From positions 348,849 through 412,848 of the forward strand of contig UBWZ01000002.1 in the NCBI GenBank assembly GCA_900469345.1: a stretch of 64,000 nucleotides of DNA. The letters run 5' to 3'. The notes beneath the pieces are model-generated. The model was given only the letters and a program-made list of their open reading frames with translations. It made no database searches and was not told the origin of the DNA. The position numbers were made by a program, and so were the translations under genes. The stretch is from Hyphomicrobiales bacterium (GTDB lineage Bacteria; Pseudomonadota; Alphaproteobacteria; Rhizobiales; Rhizobiaceae). Below are positions 1-8,216 of the stretch, one piece after another; the stretch's first letter is position 1; every line of letters begins with the position of its first letter.

Positions 1-603
1 GTTGAACTGCTCCAGTCGCGCCCGGTCGGATGACGTGGCGCGGCGATTGACGATGGTGCGGGACTTGGCGTCTCTCATCTCGTAGCGCCCGCCATTGATA
101 CGTTCGACCGTGCCGTTCGCATGGCGAACTGACAGGGGCCGGTCGCCATCCGGGCGGTTGGGCGCGGGCGTTGCAGCCGTGGTCACGCCGTCGTCGTTCT
201 CCGTGCCGCGAGCCGCTGGCTCCGCGCCGCCGCGGCCCGCGGCATCGGCAGCACCCTTGCCGGATCCGGCATCGTCGCCATCGCTGCCGCCGGCATTTCC
301 GTTTCCGGCGCCACTGCCGTTTCCAGCGCTTCCGCCATTTCCGTTGCTCCCGCTACCGCTATTTCCGCCATTGCCATTGCTTCCGCCGCTTCCGCTGCCC
401 TGGCTTCCGCCACCGTTTCCATTACCGCCGTTGCTGCCGCCGTTGCCGTTGCCGTTACCGCTGTTGCCATTGCCGTTGCCGGCAAAAGCCTTCGCCCACG
501 AAATGGACGGGTGACCGTCGCGCATCACGGCATTGCCGGGCAGTGCGAGAAAACCGATAGCAGCCGCACCCGTGGTCAGGAAAAATTGGCGTCTGGATCT
601 CAT
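1..603 (-). CDS. Secreted Gly/Asn/Ser-rich protein, partial (3' end outside window)
   Basis: The frame is open from an ATG at 603 to the window edge (201 codons), with a GGAGG ribosome site about 7 bases upstream. An earlier ATG at 608 is out because a stop follows at once. The N-terminus has a twin-arginine-like signal (SRRQFFL, then a hydrophobic stretch ending near ALPGNA), so the protein is probably exported, perhaps folded via Tat. Residues of roughly 39-100 are a low-complexity Gly/Asn/Ser tract made of GNGNG- and GGS-type units. A more ordinary, charged segment follows (VRHANGTVERINGGRYEMRD...), which looks like a small conserved domain in rhizobial secreted proteins. I do not recognise a function. 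The proline-rich and alanine-rich frames over the same bases are mirrors of the repeat. Confidence 0.75.
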   Translation of the reverse strand, partial: MRSRRQFFLTTGAAAIGFLALPGNAVMRDGHPSISWAKAFAGNGNGNSGNGNGNGGSNGGNGNGGGSQGSGSGGSNGNGGNSGSGSNGNGGSAGNGSGAGNGNAGGSDGDDAGSGKGAADAAGRGGAEPAARGTENDDGVTTAATPAPNRPDGDRPLSVRHANGTVERINGGRYEMRDAKSRTIVNRRATSSDRARLEQFN

Positions 604-936
604 CTCATTGCCTCCGTCTCATACCTTCTCGCCGTCCCTGCCCAGCCCTTCCTAAGGATTGCCTACGCATCGGCGAGCCGTTTGGCTCACTTCCGTCAGC
701 CGATCGCGTGAGCCTATGCGGCAGTATTGACCAACCGACCTTACCCCTGCCAGTTCCGCCCATGAAGCGTGAAGCGAGCTCTTACGTCCCTTTGCGACAT
801 GGGCATCGGCCTTTGGTCCCAGCCACACACGGACCGAAGCCCGGGACGGGAACGCATCGGCACAATCGCGAATTGTGACGCCATGGCTGCTCACTGGGGC
901 AGACAGTTCCGACCATCAAACACAAGAGGAAACGTC
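604..936. other. Intergenic region with two dyads
   Basis: This 333-base divergent gap holds no convincing gene. There is a nested inverted repeat at 666-720 (CGCAT 666-670 with ATGCG 716-720, and GGCTCAC 684-690 with GTGAGCC 708-714). A second dyad lies at 861-877 (CACAAT-N5-ATTGTG). A GGAAC at 849-853 followed by 19 bases and TT fits the loose consensus of EcfG/RpoE2-type promoters and would start a transcript toward the gene at 937. The promoter assignment is weak. Confidence 0.35.
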
Positions 937-1335
937 ATGAAAACCAAGGCTATTCTTATCTCGTCGATGATCATTGCCGGTCTTGCCCCGGCTGCCTTCG
1001 CCCAGCAGAGCACCGTCAACGGCGCAGCCGGTGGTGCCGTCACCGGTGCCATCGTCGGCGGCCCCGTCGGCGCAGCCGTGGGCGGTGTAGTGGGTGCCGT
1101 TGCTGGCACCGCCATCGATCCGCCGCCGGAAAAGGTTGTCACCTACGTCCAGGAACAGCCGATGCCGACCGATACGGTAGTCGTTCAGGAGAAGGTCGTG
1201 GTCGGTAAGCCGGTACCGGAAACCGTCGTCCTGACCCCCGTTCCGAACTCGCCCAAGTATTCCTACGCGATCGTCAACAAGGAACGCGTGATCGTCGATC
1301 CGCAGACCCGCACGGTCGTCAAGGTCGTCAACTGA
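937..1335 (+). CDS. DUF1236 domain-containing secreted protein
   Basis: The protein is 132 residues. It starts at ATG 937 with an AGAGGA site 6 bases upstream; the longer open frame from 769 has no support. Residues 1-23 are a Sec signal peptide ending AFA. A glycine/alanine/valine-rich segment with GGAVTGAIVGG-type repeats follows (about 28-58), which resembles a glycine-zipper membrane-associating stretch. The C-terminal part, with the NSPKYSYAIVNKERVIVDPQTR-like core, is the DUF1236 domain common in Rhizobiales. The domain function is unknown; family members are usually small periplasmic or surface proteins. It stands alone between two gaps, and a possible stress-sigma promoter lies upstream. 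Confidence 0.8.
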   Translation: MKTKAILISSMIIAGLAPAAFAQQSTVNGAAGGAVTGAIVGGPVGAAVGGVVGAVAGTAIDPPPEKVVTYVQEQPMPTDTVVVQEKVVVGKPVPETVVLTPVPNSPKYSYAIVNKERVIVDPQTRTVVKVVN

Positions 1336-1474
1336 TCCCTGCGCCCCGCGCAGAGAACAGCGCCCCGCGGAGCACTCGCTCCGTGGGGCTTTGCATGTCA
1401 GAAGCACGTCCGGGAACCATCGTCCTCGCGCCACGTTTGAGCGACTTCAACAGCCCATCGCAAAGAGGCTTATC

Positions 1475-2647
1475 TTGGCCCAAGTCCAGCGCGCCCCCGA
1501 CCATAAAGACTCCCCCGAACAAGATCAGGAAAACGCAAAAGCCCGCGACGGCGAGGACGAAAGCCCGGAAAGCGGCGAAAAGGCCGACGAGGGCAAGGAC
1601 GAGAACAAGCCCTCGATCATTCGCCGCCACCCGTTCTGGACGGCGTTCATCCTGCTGGTCGTGATCGCTCTCGGGATTGCCGCCTATTTCGTCTGGCTGA
1701 TCTATTACGAGCCCTACGAGACCACCGACGACGCTTTCGTCGATGCGCGCAGCTTTTCGGTCTCCGCGCGGGTTTCCGGCTATCTCGACGATATCCCCGT
1801 CACCGACAACCAGCATGTCGCGGCCGGCGACGTGATCGCCAAGATCTCTCCGCGCGACTATCAGATCGCTCTCGACCAGGCCGAGGCGCAGGTCGAGTCA
1901 GCCCGCGCCGCGATCGCCAATGCCAGCGCCCAGATCGAGGTCGCGTCCGCTTCGATCGACGAGGCCCGCGCGCAGGAGACCTCGACACTCGCAGCTCTCC
2001 AGTTCGCCAAGGATGAAGCCAGTCGTCAGCGACAGCTCCTTCAGGGCGGCGCCGGCAGCCTGCAGACCTCGCAGCAGTCGGAATCCAATCTCCGGCAGGC
2101 GCAGGCGAGCTACGCCCAGGCTCAGGCGAGCGTCACCTCCTCGATGAAGAACAAGGCCGCCGCCGAGGCCCAGAAAAACAGCGCGGAAGCCAGCCTGAAA
2201 CAGGCGGAGGCGCAAAAGGAAACGGCCGAGCAGAACCTCAGATATACGACGCTGTCGGCCGCCCAGCCGGGCCGCGTCGTCCGCGTCAGCGGCTCCAAGG
2301 GCCAGTATCTGGAAGCCGGCCAGGCGGTCGCGATGTTCGTCCCGGACGAGATCTGGGTCACAGCGAACTTCAAGGAGACGCAACTCGCCGACATGCGGCC
2401 GGGTCAACCTGTCGCGCTGAGCATCGACGCCTATCCGGCGCATGAGCTGCGAGGCAAGGTGGTCTCCGTCCAGCCGGGATCCGGCACGGCTTTCTCGCTT
2501 CTGCCGGCCGAAAACGCTACCGGTAACTACGTCAAGGTAACCCAGCGCGTGCCCGTCAAGATCGAGGTCGATGAATGGCCGAAGGACGTCTCGATCGGAC
2601 CCGGCATGTCGGTTGTGCCGACCGTGACGGTCCGGCCGAGGACCTGA
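1475..2647 (+). CDS. emrA: EmrA-like membrane fusion (HlyD family) protein of a multidrug efflux pump
   Basis: I place the start at TTG 1475 (390 residues) because AAAGAGG lies 6 bases upstream. The frame is open from an ATG at 1391, but that would add an unlikely 28 residues and has no ribosome site. The N-terminal 45 residues are charged and cytoplasmic. One membrane segment follows, then the EmrA signature YEPYETTDDAFVDAR at the start of the lipoyl/barrel-sandwich domain. A long Ala/Gln/Glu-rich helical hairpin with coiled-coil character follows, then a beta-barrel with GxxVxxxQPGSGTAFSLLP, typical of EmrA. It bridges the inner-membrane EmrB to an outer-membrane channel. It is one base from the EmrB gene, so the two are co-transcribed. 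The substrate is unknown. Confidence 0.88.
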   Translation: MAQVQRAPDHKDSPEQDQENAKARDGEDESPESGEKADEGKDENKPSIIRRHPFWTAFILLVVIALGIAAYFVWLIYYEPYETTDDAFVDARSFSVSARVSGYLDDIPVTDNQHVAAGDVIAKISPRDYQIALDQAEAQVESARAAIANASAQIEVASASIDEARAQETSTLAALQFAKDEASRQRQLLQGGAGSLQTSQQSESNLRQAQASYAQAQASVTSSMKNKAAAEAQKNSAEASLKQAEAQKETAEQNLRYTTLSAAQPGRVVRVSGSKGQYLEAGQAVAMFVPDEIWVTANFKETQLADMRPGQPVALSIDAYPAHELRGKVVSVQPGSGTAFSLLPAENATGNYVKVTQRVPVKIEVDEWPKDVSIGPGMSVVPTVTVRPRT

Positions 2648-2648
2648 C

Positions 2649-4259
2649 GTGGCGAGCGCATCGGCAACAGGCGGCGCGGTTCGGGCGAGCGCCGACCGTC
2701 CCACCAACCCATGGCTCGTGGCAGTCGTCGTCGCGGTTGCCGTGTTCATGGAGGTCCTTGATACCACGATTGCCAATGTTGCCCTCCGCTATATCTCTGG
2801 GGGCCTCGCCATCAGTTCCGATGAAGCGTCGTGGGTCGTCACCACCTACCTCGTCTCCAACGCGATCACCCTGATCGCCTCGAGCTTCGTTGCGCAGCGC
2901 TACGGCCGCAAGCGCTTCTACCTGATCTGCCTTGCGACATTCACCATCTCCTCCATCCTGTGCGGACTGGCCTGGGACCTCCCCTCCCTGCTCGTCTTCC
3001 GCATGCTTCAGGGCTTTGCCGGCGGCGGCATGGTGCCGATTTCGCAATCCATCCTGACCGATTCCTTTCCGAAGCATCAGCGCGGCCAAGCCTTTGCGAT
3101 CTTCGGCATTGCCGTGGTCGTTGCACCCGTCATTGGCCCGACGCTCGGCGGCTATATCTCCGACAATTTCTCCTGGCACTGGTGCTTCCTGATCAACGGC
3201 CCGGTGGGTGCGCTCGCCTTCACCCTTGTCTATTTCCTCGTCAACGAACCCGATCAGCTGCGCAAGAAGCGGGAGGACATGCGCCGGCGCGGCATCCGAT
3301 TTGATTTCGTCGGCTTCCTGCTGGTCGCCACGTTTCTCGGCGCTCTCGAGCTTGTGCTGGACCGCGGCCAGACCGAGGACTGGTTCGGTTCCTCCTTCAT
3401 CATCATTGCGACGGCGGTCTGCATAACCGCCCTGCTCGCCTCGATCCCCTGGCTTTTGACGTCGAAGACGCCGGTGATCGACGTCCGGCTGCTCGCCTCC
3501 CGCCAGTTCGGTTCCTGCTTCATCGTCATGATGGCGACGGGCGCCATTCTCATCGCCACCACCCAGTACGTACCGCAGGTGCTGCAGGAAAATTTCGGCT
3601 ACACTGCTACCTGGGCAGGCCTTGCCCTGTCGCCCGGCGGACTGGTGACGATGATGATGATGTTCATCGTCGGGCGTGCAAGCGCGCTCGTGCAGCCGAA
3701 ATATCTGATTGCCGCCGGCGCGACGATCATTGCGCTCGCCATGTACGACATGACGCGGCTGAACCCGGATCTCAACTTCGGCTTCTTCGTCTGGTCACGC
3801 GCCATCCTCGGCCTTGGCCTGCCGCTGATCTTCATCCCCATCACCTCCGCTTCCTATGACGGACTGCGACCGGACCAGACAGACCAGGCTTCCGCGCTGA
3901 TCAATGCCGCGCGCAACACGGGCGGGTCGATCGGCGTCTCCATCGCCTCCAACGTTCTTGCCCACCGCGAGCAGTGGCACCAGAGCCGGCTGGTCGAACA
4001 CATCGTGCCTTCCGACCCCGCCTACATGGACTCGCTGCGCACCATCCAGCGCTTCTTCATGCAGAATGGCGCAAGCGCGGGCGACGCGCAGCAGCAGGCG
4101 CTGGGCTATATCGGCCGGCAGGTGCAGCAGCAGGCGAGCTACCTTGCCTATATCGACGTCTTCCACACGCTGGCGCTGGTGTCCGCCTGCACGATCCCGC
4201 TGGCGCTTATCCTGCGCAAGATCGATCTCAAATCCAGTGGCGGCGGCTCAGGCCACTGA
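2649..4259 (+). CDS. emrB: EmrB-like DHA2-family MFS drug exporter
   Basis: This 536-residue protein starts at GTG 2649, one base after the emrA stop. It has the 14-helix layout of DHA2 drug:H+ antiporters. Helix 1 carries EVLDTTIANVAL, the DHA2 motif D1. Motif A-like residues are in RYGRKRF, and motif C (GIAVVVAPVIGPTLGG) is in helix 5. The C-terminal AALINAARNTGGSIGVSI is typical of EmrB. It would export hydrophobic compounds with the upstream adaptor. No local regulator gene is present. The following 190 bases before the peroxiredoxin hold nothing clear. Confidence 0.92.
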   Translation: MASASATGGAVRASADRPTNPWLVAVVVAVAVFMEVLDTTIANVALRYISGGLAISSDEASWVVTTYLVSNAITLIASSFVAQRYGRKRFYLICLATFTISSILCGLAWDLPSLLVFRMLQGFAGGGMVPISQSILTDSFPKHQRGQAFAIFGIAVVVAPVIGPTLGGYISDNFSWHWCFLINGPVGALAFTLVYFLVNEPDQLRKKREDMRRRGIRFDFVGFLLVATFLGALELVLDRGQTEDWFGSSFIIIATAVCITALLASIPWLLTSKTPVIDVRLLASRQFGSCFIVMMATGAILIATTQYVPQVLQENFGYTATWAGLALSPGGLVTMMMMFIVGRASALVQPKYLIAAGATIIALAMYDMTRLNPDLNFGFFVWSRAILGLGLPLIFIPITSASYDGLRPDQTDQASALINAARNTGGSIGVSIASNVLAHREQWHQSRLVEHIVPSDPAYMDSLRTIQRFFMQNGASAGDAQQQALGYIGRQVQQQASYLAYIDVFHTLALVSACTIPLALILRKIDLKSSGGGSGH

Positions 4260-4449
4260 CGTATCGGGGGACGGAGAAAGTCTGTCACCGCCGCCCCCGC
4301 GCTTTGCAGCAACATAAGCTCGAAAGCCCGCATTTTTTGGAACAAACGCTGTCGCCTTGTCGCCTGCACCCACTACACTGCGTCCAAGATGCGCCTGCCG
4401 GACGGAGATGGCCGGCTCCGGCATAGAAATAGACAAGGGAGACCAGGGA

Positions 4450-5109
4450 ATGACACTTCGGATCAATGACATCGCGCCGGATTTCACCGCAGCGACCACG
4501 CAAGGGAGCATCCACTTTCACGACTGGATCGGCAGCGGCTGGGCGGTGCTCTTTTCACATCCGAAGAACTTCACCCCCGTCTGCACGACCGAGCTTGGCG
4601 CCATGGCGGGGCTCGAGGGCGAGTTCCGCAAGCGTGGCGTCAAGATCATCGGAATTTCCGTTGATCCGGTCGAAAGCCACGGCAAGTGGAAGGACGATAT
4701 CCGCACCGCCACCGGCTACGACGTCGACTATCCGCTGATCGGCGACAACGATCTCAACGTTGCGAAACTCTACGACATGCTGCCGGCCGAAACCGGTTCT
4801 TCGTCGGAAGGACGCACGCCGGCCGACAATGCGACGGTCCGCTCCGTCTACGTCATCGGGCCCGACAAGAAGATCAAGCTGATCCTCACCTATCCGATGA
4901 CCACCGGCCGCAACTTCAACGAAATCCTGCGCGCCATCGACTCCATTCAGTTGACGGCAAAGCATCAGGTGGCGACGCCCGCCAACTGGCAGCAGGGTGA
5001 CGACGTGATCATCACCGCCGCGGTGTCGAACGAGGATGCCATCGCCAGGTTCGGCGAGTTCGACACCGTCCTGCCCTACCTGCGCAAGACGAAGCAGCCG
5101 GCCGCCTGA
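4450..5109 (+). CDS. 1-Cys peroxiredoxin (Prx6/AhpC-TSA family)
   Basis: The protein is 219 residues from ATG 4450, preceded by GGGAGACCAGGGA. The frame is open from 4357 but the extra residues are not Prx-like. The Prx6 motif FTPVCTTE gives the peroxidatic cysteine at about residue 45. No resolving cysteine is seen, as expected for the 1-Cys type. The C-terminal extension (NWQQGDDVIITAAVSNEDA) is the family's dimerisation domain. It reduces hydrogen peroxide and organic peroxides in the cytoplasm, with an electron donor that cannot be read from sequence. A hairpin at 5131-5152 lies between it and the convergent gene. Confidence 0.92.
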   Translation: MTLRINDIAPDFTAATTQGSIHFHDWIGSGWAVLFSHPKNFTPVCTTELGAMAGLEGEFRKRGVKIIGISVDPVESHGKWKDDIRTATGYDVDYPLIGDNDLNVAKLYDMLPAETGSSSEGRTPADNATVRSVYVIGPDKKIKLILTYPMTTGRNFNEILRAIDSIQLTAKHQVATPANWQQGDDVIITAAVSNEDAIARFGEFDTVLPYLRKTKQPAA

Positions 5110-5130
5110 TCAAGACATCGATCCTCGGGG

Positions 5131-5152
5131 TGTGGCGGCGTGACCCGCCACA
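5131..5152. terminator. Hairpin between convergent genes
   Basis: The 8-base arms TGTGGCGG and CCGCCACA enclose a 6-base loop. It lies between the peroxiredoxin stop (5109) and the convergent gene's stop (5171). There is no T-run, so it may stop transcription weakly or protect 3' ends. Confidence 0.4.
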
Positions 5153-5170
5153 TCCCGTAAGATCCGGCCT

Positions 5171-5794
5171 TCAGCCCATGAAAAAGCCGTCCGCCTCCGC
5201 CTGCCGGAAAATTTTTGCCATGGCGACCGCCTGCCGTTCGACGACGAGGTGCCGGCGACCGAGCAGGCCGCCCCTTTCCGCATCCATCCGCTTCGGCGTC
5301 AGGTTGATGTCGAGCGTCGCAATGGCGCCGACGAAGCCGCCCTTCAGGATTGCCGCACCCGCATAGACATCGCTCGCCACCGCGCTCTCCGTCTCGGCTA
5401 CGATTTCGGCGGCGATCTCGAGACCCTCGGCGATCAGCGATGCGGCACGAAGCGGGATTTCGGCCGCCTTCTGTCCGCTGTCGCGCAGGGCTTCGTCGCG
5501 CCTCGTCTCCTCGCCATCGGTTCCGCGCGGCAACTGCAGCGCATCGACATAGCGGTGAAACACCGCCACATCCACGCGCGCGAGGTCAGCAAGAGCTCCG
5601 CTCACCGCATCGAGCCGAGACAACGGCTGCGTCACATCCCGCTTGGCCTTCTCGCCGGTCGTCGTCAGCGCCATGCGCACCAGCGACAGCCCGATCAGAC
5701 CGGCGATCGTGGAGGCGGCCCCGCCGCCCAGTTCCGGAGACTGGTGGCCGGCGGCATGCAGTACCTCGGAAACGCTGTTTTGAAGAGGGTCCAT
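5171..5794 (-). CDS. Formiminotransferase-cyclodeaminase / cyclohydrolase-like protein (FTCD_C family)
   Basis: The protein is 207 residues with the all-helical FTCD C-terminal fold signature: a glycine-rich loop near the N-terminus (GHQSPELGGGAAS) followed by long Ala-rich helices. The family includes formimidoyl-THF cyclodeaminase and methenyl-THF cyclohydrolase (FchA), which act on one-carbon folates. It stands alone; no serine-cycle, histidine-degradation or other folate gene is nearby, so the substrate is uncertain. The ATG at 5794 has GGGAGGCAGCCGC upstream. Confidence 0.75.
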   Translation of the reverse strand: MDPLQNSVSEVLHAAGHQSPELGGGAASTIAGLIGLSLVRMALTTTGEKAKRDVTQPLSRLDAVSGALADLARVDVAVFHRYVDALQLPRGTDGEETRRDEALRDSGQKAAEIPLRAASLIAEGLEIAAEIVAETESAVASDVYAGAAILKGGFVGAIATLDINLTPKRMDAERGGLLGRRHLVVERQAVAMAKIFRQAEADGFFMG

Positions 5795-5854
5795 GCGGCT
5801 GCCTCCCTTTCAGCAGTTCCAACCGGTTGCCAGCCGCTCGGTTCCCGGACAGAA

Positions 5855-5876
5855 AAAGGCCCGTCGCCGGGCCTTT
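5855..5876 (-). terminator. Rho-independent terminator of the TonB-receptor gene
   Basis: Read on the minus strand, AAAGGCCC and GGGCCTTT form an 8-base stem with a 6-base loop, followed by TTTTTCT. It begins 26 bases after the receptor stop codon. Confidence 0.8.
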
Positions 5877-5901
5877 CGTTTTTCCTCGATGTGGCAGTCG
5901 C

Positions 5902-8085
5902 TTACCAGGTCTTGCTGAGCTTGACCGTGAAGGTGCGTGCATCGCCGTAGCCGCAGGTAGAGGCACCCTGGCAACCCTTCACGTAATCCTTGTCGAACAC
6001 GTTGGATACGTTGAGCGACCCTTCCCAGCCATTCTTTTTGTAGCGGACCGCCGCATCGAAGACGGTGGCGTCCGGCACCTTCAGCGTATTCAGCCGGTCG
6101 GCATAGCTCTCCCCCTGGTAGCGGACGCCCGCCCCCAGGCTGACGCCTTCGAACGTGCCGTCCGTCACCGCATAATCGAGCCACAGCGACGCCGTGGTCG
6201 CCGGCACGAGCCAGGGCTTTTTGCCCACATAGGCCGAAACCACGTCGTCCTTCACCTCCAGATCCGTGTAGGAGAAGGAAGCCAGCATCTTCCAGTTCTG
6301 GTCGAGATTGACCTTTCCTTCCAGCTCGATGCCGCGCGACTGCACTTCGCCGATCTGCTCGGCGAGGAAGGTCGCCGGGTCGGTGACGACCACATTGCGC
6401 CGGTTCAGGTGAAAGAGGGAGGCGGTAAAACTGCCGTCGAGGAAGCTCGGGTCGTATTTGACGCCCGCTTCGAACTGTTCGCCTTCCTCGGGCTTGTTGT
6501 TCGGCGTGGCGCTGACGGCGATCGTCGGGTTGAAGAAGGTTCCGACGCTTGCGTAAGGGGTGAGCCCGTTGTCGAACTCGTAGGCCAGGCCTGCCCGACC
6601 GCTCGCCGCCGATTTGTCGTAGTCGTAATCGGGCGACGTGCCGTAGGCGGTCGCACGATTGTCGGTGTCCGTGTAGACATAATCGTAGCGGCCATTGAGC
6701 GTCACCAGCCAGCCGTCGCCGAAGCGGATCTGGTCCTGCGCATAGGCGCCCACCTGCTGCTGCGTGATAAGCTGGTTGCTGTAGACGAGGTTGTCCGGCT
6801 GCGGCACGCCATAGATCGGATCGGTCGGATCGATCGACGTCGCCGTGGACGAGGCTTGATTGTTGTCGAGCTGATAATATTTGTAGTCGAGCCCGAACAG
6901 CACGCTGTGCTCGAGCGCCCCGGTGTCGACCTTGCCCTCCAGGTGGTTGTCGATCGTGAACGTGTTGACTTCCGACTTGCCGGTAAAGCCGATGCGGTTG
7001 ATCTGGTAATAGCCGGGATCGGTCGGATCGGTCGTGTTCACATAGCCATAGGCGTAGGGCGCATCCTCGTATTTCTTGAGATGGCCGTAGCGGGCGGTCG
7101 ACGTGACCTTCCAGTCATTGTCGAACTCATGCGAGAAGTCGTAGCCGACCATTTGCTGGCTGTACCAGCCCCGGTCGATGCCGGGCTCGCCGAGGAAGGC
7201 GTCGCGGTCGATCTTGCCGAACGGTGCATTGGTGACAGTGCCTTCATAAGGGAAGAAGCCGTTGCCCGTATGCCGCTGGTCGAGACCCGAAACCATCCCC
7301 CAGACATTGAGCTTGGTGCCTTCGTCGGGCGAGATGGTGATCTGCGGCATGATGAAGCCGCGCAGGTCGTTCTGGAAGTCGGAGTATCCCTCGCCGCCGG
7401 CGATCTTGCCCGTCAGCCGGTAGCTGTAGATGCCGCTCTTGTCCAGTTTGTCGGAAATGTCGAAGCCGGTGAAGGCATTGCCGTCCGAATTGACGCCGAT
7501 TTCGGTATAGTAATAGGGCTCGTCCGTCGGCCGCTTGCGCACCTCGTTGACGATCCCGCCCGCATTGCCGCCGCCGTAGAGGACCGAGGCCGGACCTTTC
7601 AGCACCTCGACGCGCTCCAGCATGAAGGGATCGATTTGGAAGGCGCCGAAGCCATAGCCGTAGAGCTGCATACCATCGAGATAGAGCCCCGTCTGGGTCG
7701 CGTCGAAGCCGCGAATATACACCCAGTCCGTATCCGGATCGGTTCCGAACGGTGCGGCGTCGACACCGGGCGTGTAGCGCAGCGCCTCGTCGATCTTGTT
7801 GACGACGCCGCGGTCGTTCAATTCTTGCCTGCCGACCACCGAAACCGCCTGCGGAATATCCTTGAGCGGCGTGTCCGTCTTGGAGCCCGTCGTCGATTGC
7901 TTGGCGACATAGCCCTTGACCGGACCCGTTCCGGTCGCCTCTCCCGACTCCAGCACGATCGGCGCCAGCGTCGTCGTGTCGGACGCGGTTTGCGCCTGCG
8001 CGGACCATCCCGCAAGAATTCCGGCCACGGCAACGCTTGCCCGCAGCCCGGCCGACACCATCCTATCTCTCATCAACGCACCCAT
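5902..8085 (-). CDS. TonB-dependent siderophore receptor (FhuA/FoxA-like)
   Basis: I take the ATG at 8085 (727 residues), with CAGGGGCAGGG just upstream; a GTG at 8106 would add seven residues. A signal peptide ends at AQAQ. A TonB-box-like APIVLESG follows, then the plug domain (TPLKDIPQAVSVVGRQEL, a typical siderophore-receptor plug motif, and GGGNAGGIVNEVRK). The 22-strand barrel closes with the C-terminal aromatic signature VKLSKTW. It imports ferric hydroxamate-type siderophores across the outer membrane using TonB energy; the exact ligand cannot be read. The neighbouring AraC gene and a candidate iron-responsive operator at 8130-8144 suggest control by iron and perhaps by the siderophore. 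Confidence 0.9.
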   Translation of the reverse strand: MGALMRDRMVSAGLRASVAVAGILAGWSAQAQTASDTTTLAPIVLESGEATGTGPVKGYVAKQSTTGSKTDTPLKDIPQAVSVVGRQELNDRGVVNKIDEALRYTPGVDAAPFGTDPDTDWVYIRGFDATQTGLYLDGMQLYGYGFGAFQIDPFMLERVEVLKGPASVLYGGGNAGGIVNEVRKRPTDEPYYYTEIGVNSDGNAFTGFDISDKLDKSGIYSYRLTGKIAGGEGYSDFQNDLRGFIMPQITISPDEGTKLNVWGMVSGLDQRHTGNGFFPYEGTVTNAPFGKIDRDAFLGEPGIDRGWYSQQMVGYDFSHEFDNDWKVTSTARYGHLKKYEDAPYAYGYVNTTDPTDPGYYQINRIGFTGKSEVNTFTIDNHLEGKVDTGALEHSVLFGLDYKYYQLDNNQASSTATSIDPTDPIYGVPQPDNLVYSNQLITQQQVGAYAQDQIRFGDGWLVTLNGRYDYVYTDTDNRATAYGTSPDYDYDKSAASGRAGLAYEFDNGLTPYASVGTFFNPTIAVSATPNNKPEEGEQFEAGVKYDPSFLDGSFTASLFHLNRRNVVVTDPATFLAEQIGEVQSRGIELEGKVNLDQNWKMLASFSYTDLEVKDDVVSAYVGKKPWLVPATTASLWLDYAVTDGTFEGVSLGAGVRYQGESYADRLNTLKVPDATVFDAAVRYKKNGWEGSLNVSNVFDKDYVKGCQGASTCGYGDARTFTVKLSKTW

Positions 8086-8129
8086 ACCCTGCCCCTGTGG
8101 GATCACATCCCGTCGCGATCCCTATAAGA

Positions 8130-8144
8130 TGAGTGATTAACTCA
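8130..8144. promoter_or_regulatory. Candidate iron-responsive operator (RirA-type, TGA-N9-TCA)
   Basis: TGAGT-GATTA-ACTCA is a perfect 5-base dyad and fits the TGA-N9-TCA pattern of rhizobial IRO/RirA sites. It lies 45 bases upstream of the receptor start. On the minus strand it sits between a possible -35 (TTAATT) and a possible -10 (TATAGG, 18-base spacer), where a bound repressor would block RNA polymerase. Confidence 0.55.
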
Positions 8145-8216
8145 AATTAACTGGCAGGGCTTGCCCTGTCTTGGCTTGCTTGAACGATTTTGGGCCTTTT
8201 TGTGCGACTTCGGTAC

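Noticed and set aside
5350..8127. Open plus-strand frame of 925 residues
   Set aside because: It is antisense to the TonB receptor and cyclodeaminase genes; no protein family pattern is visible.
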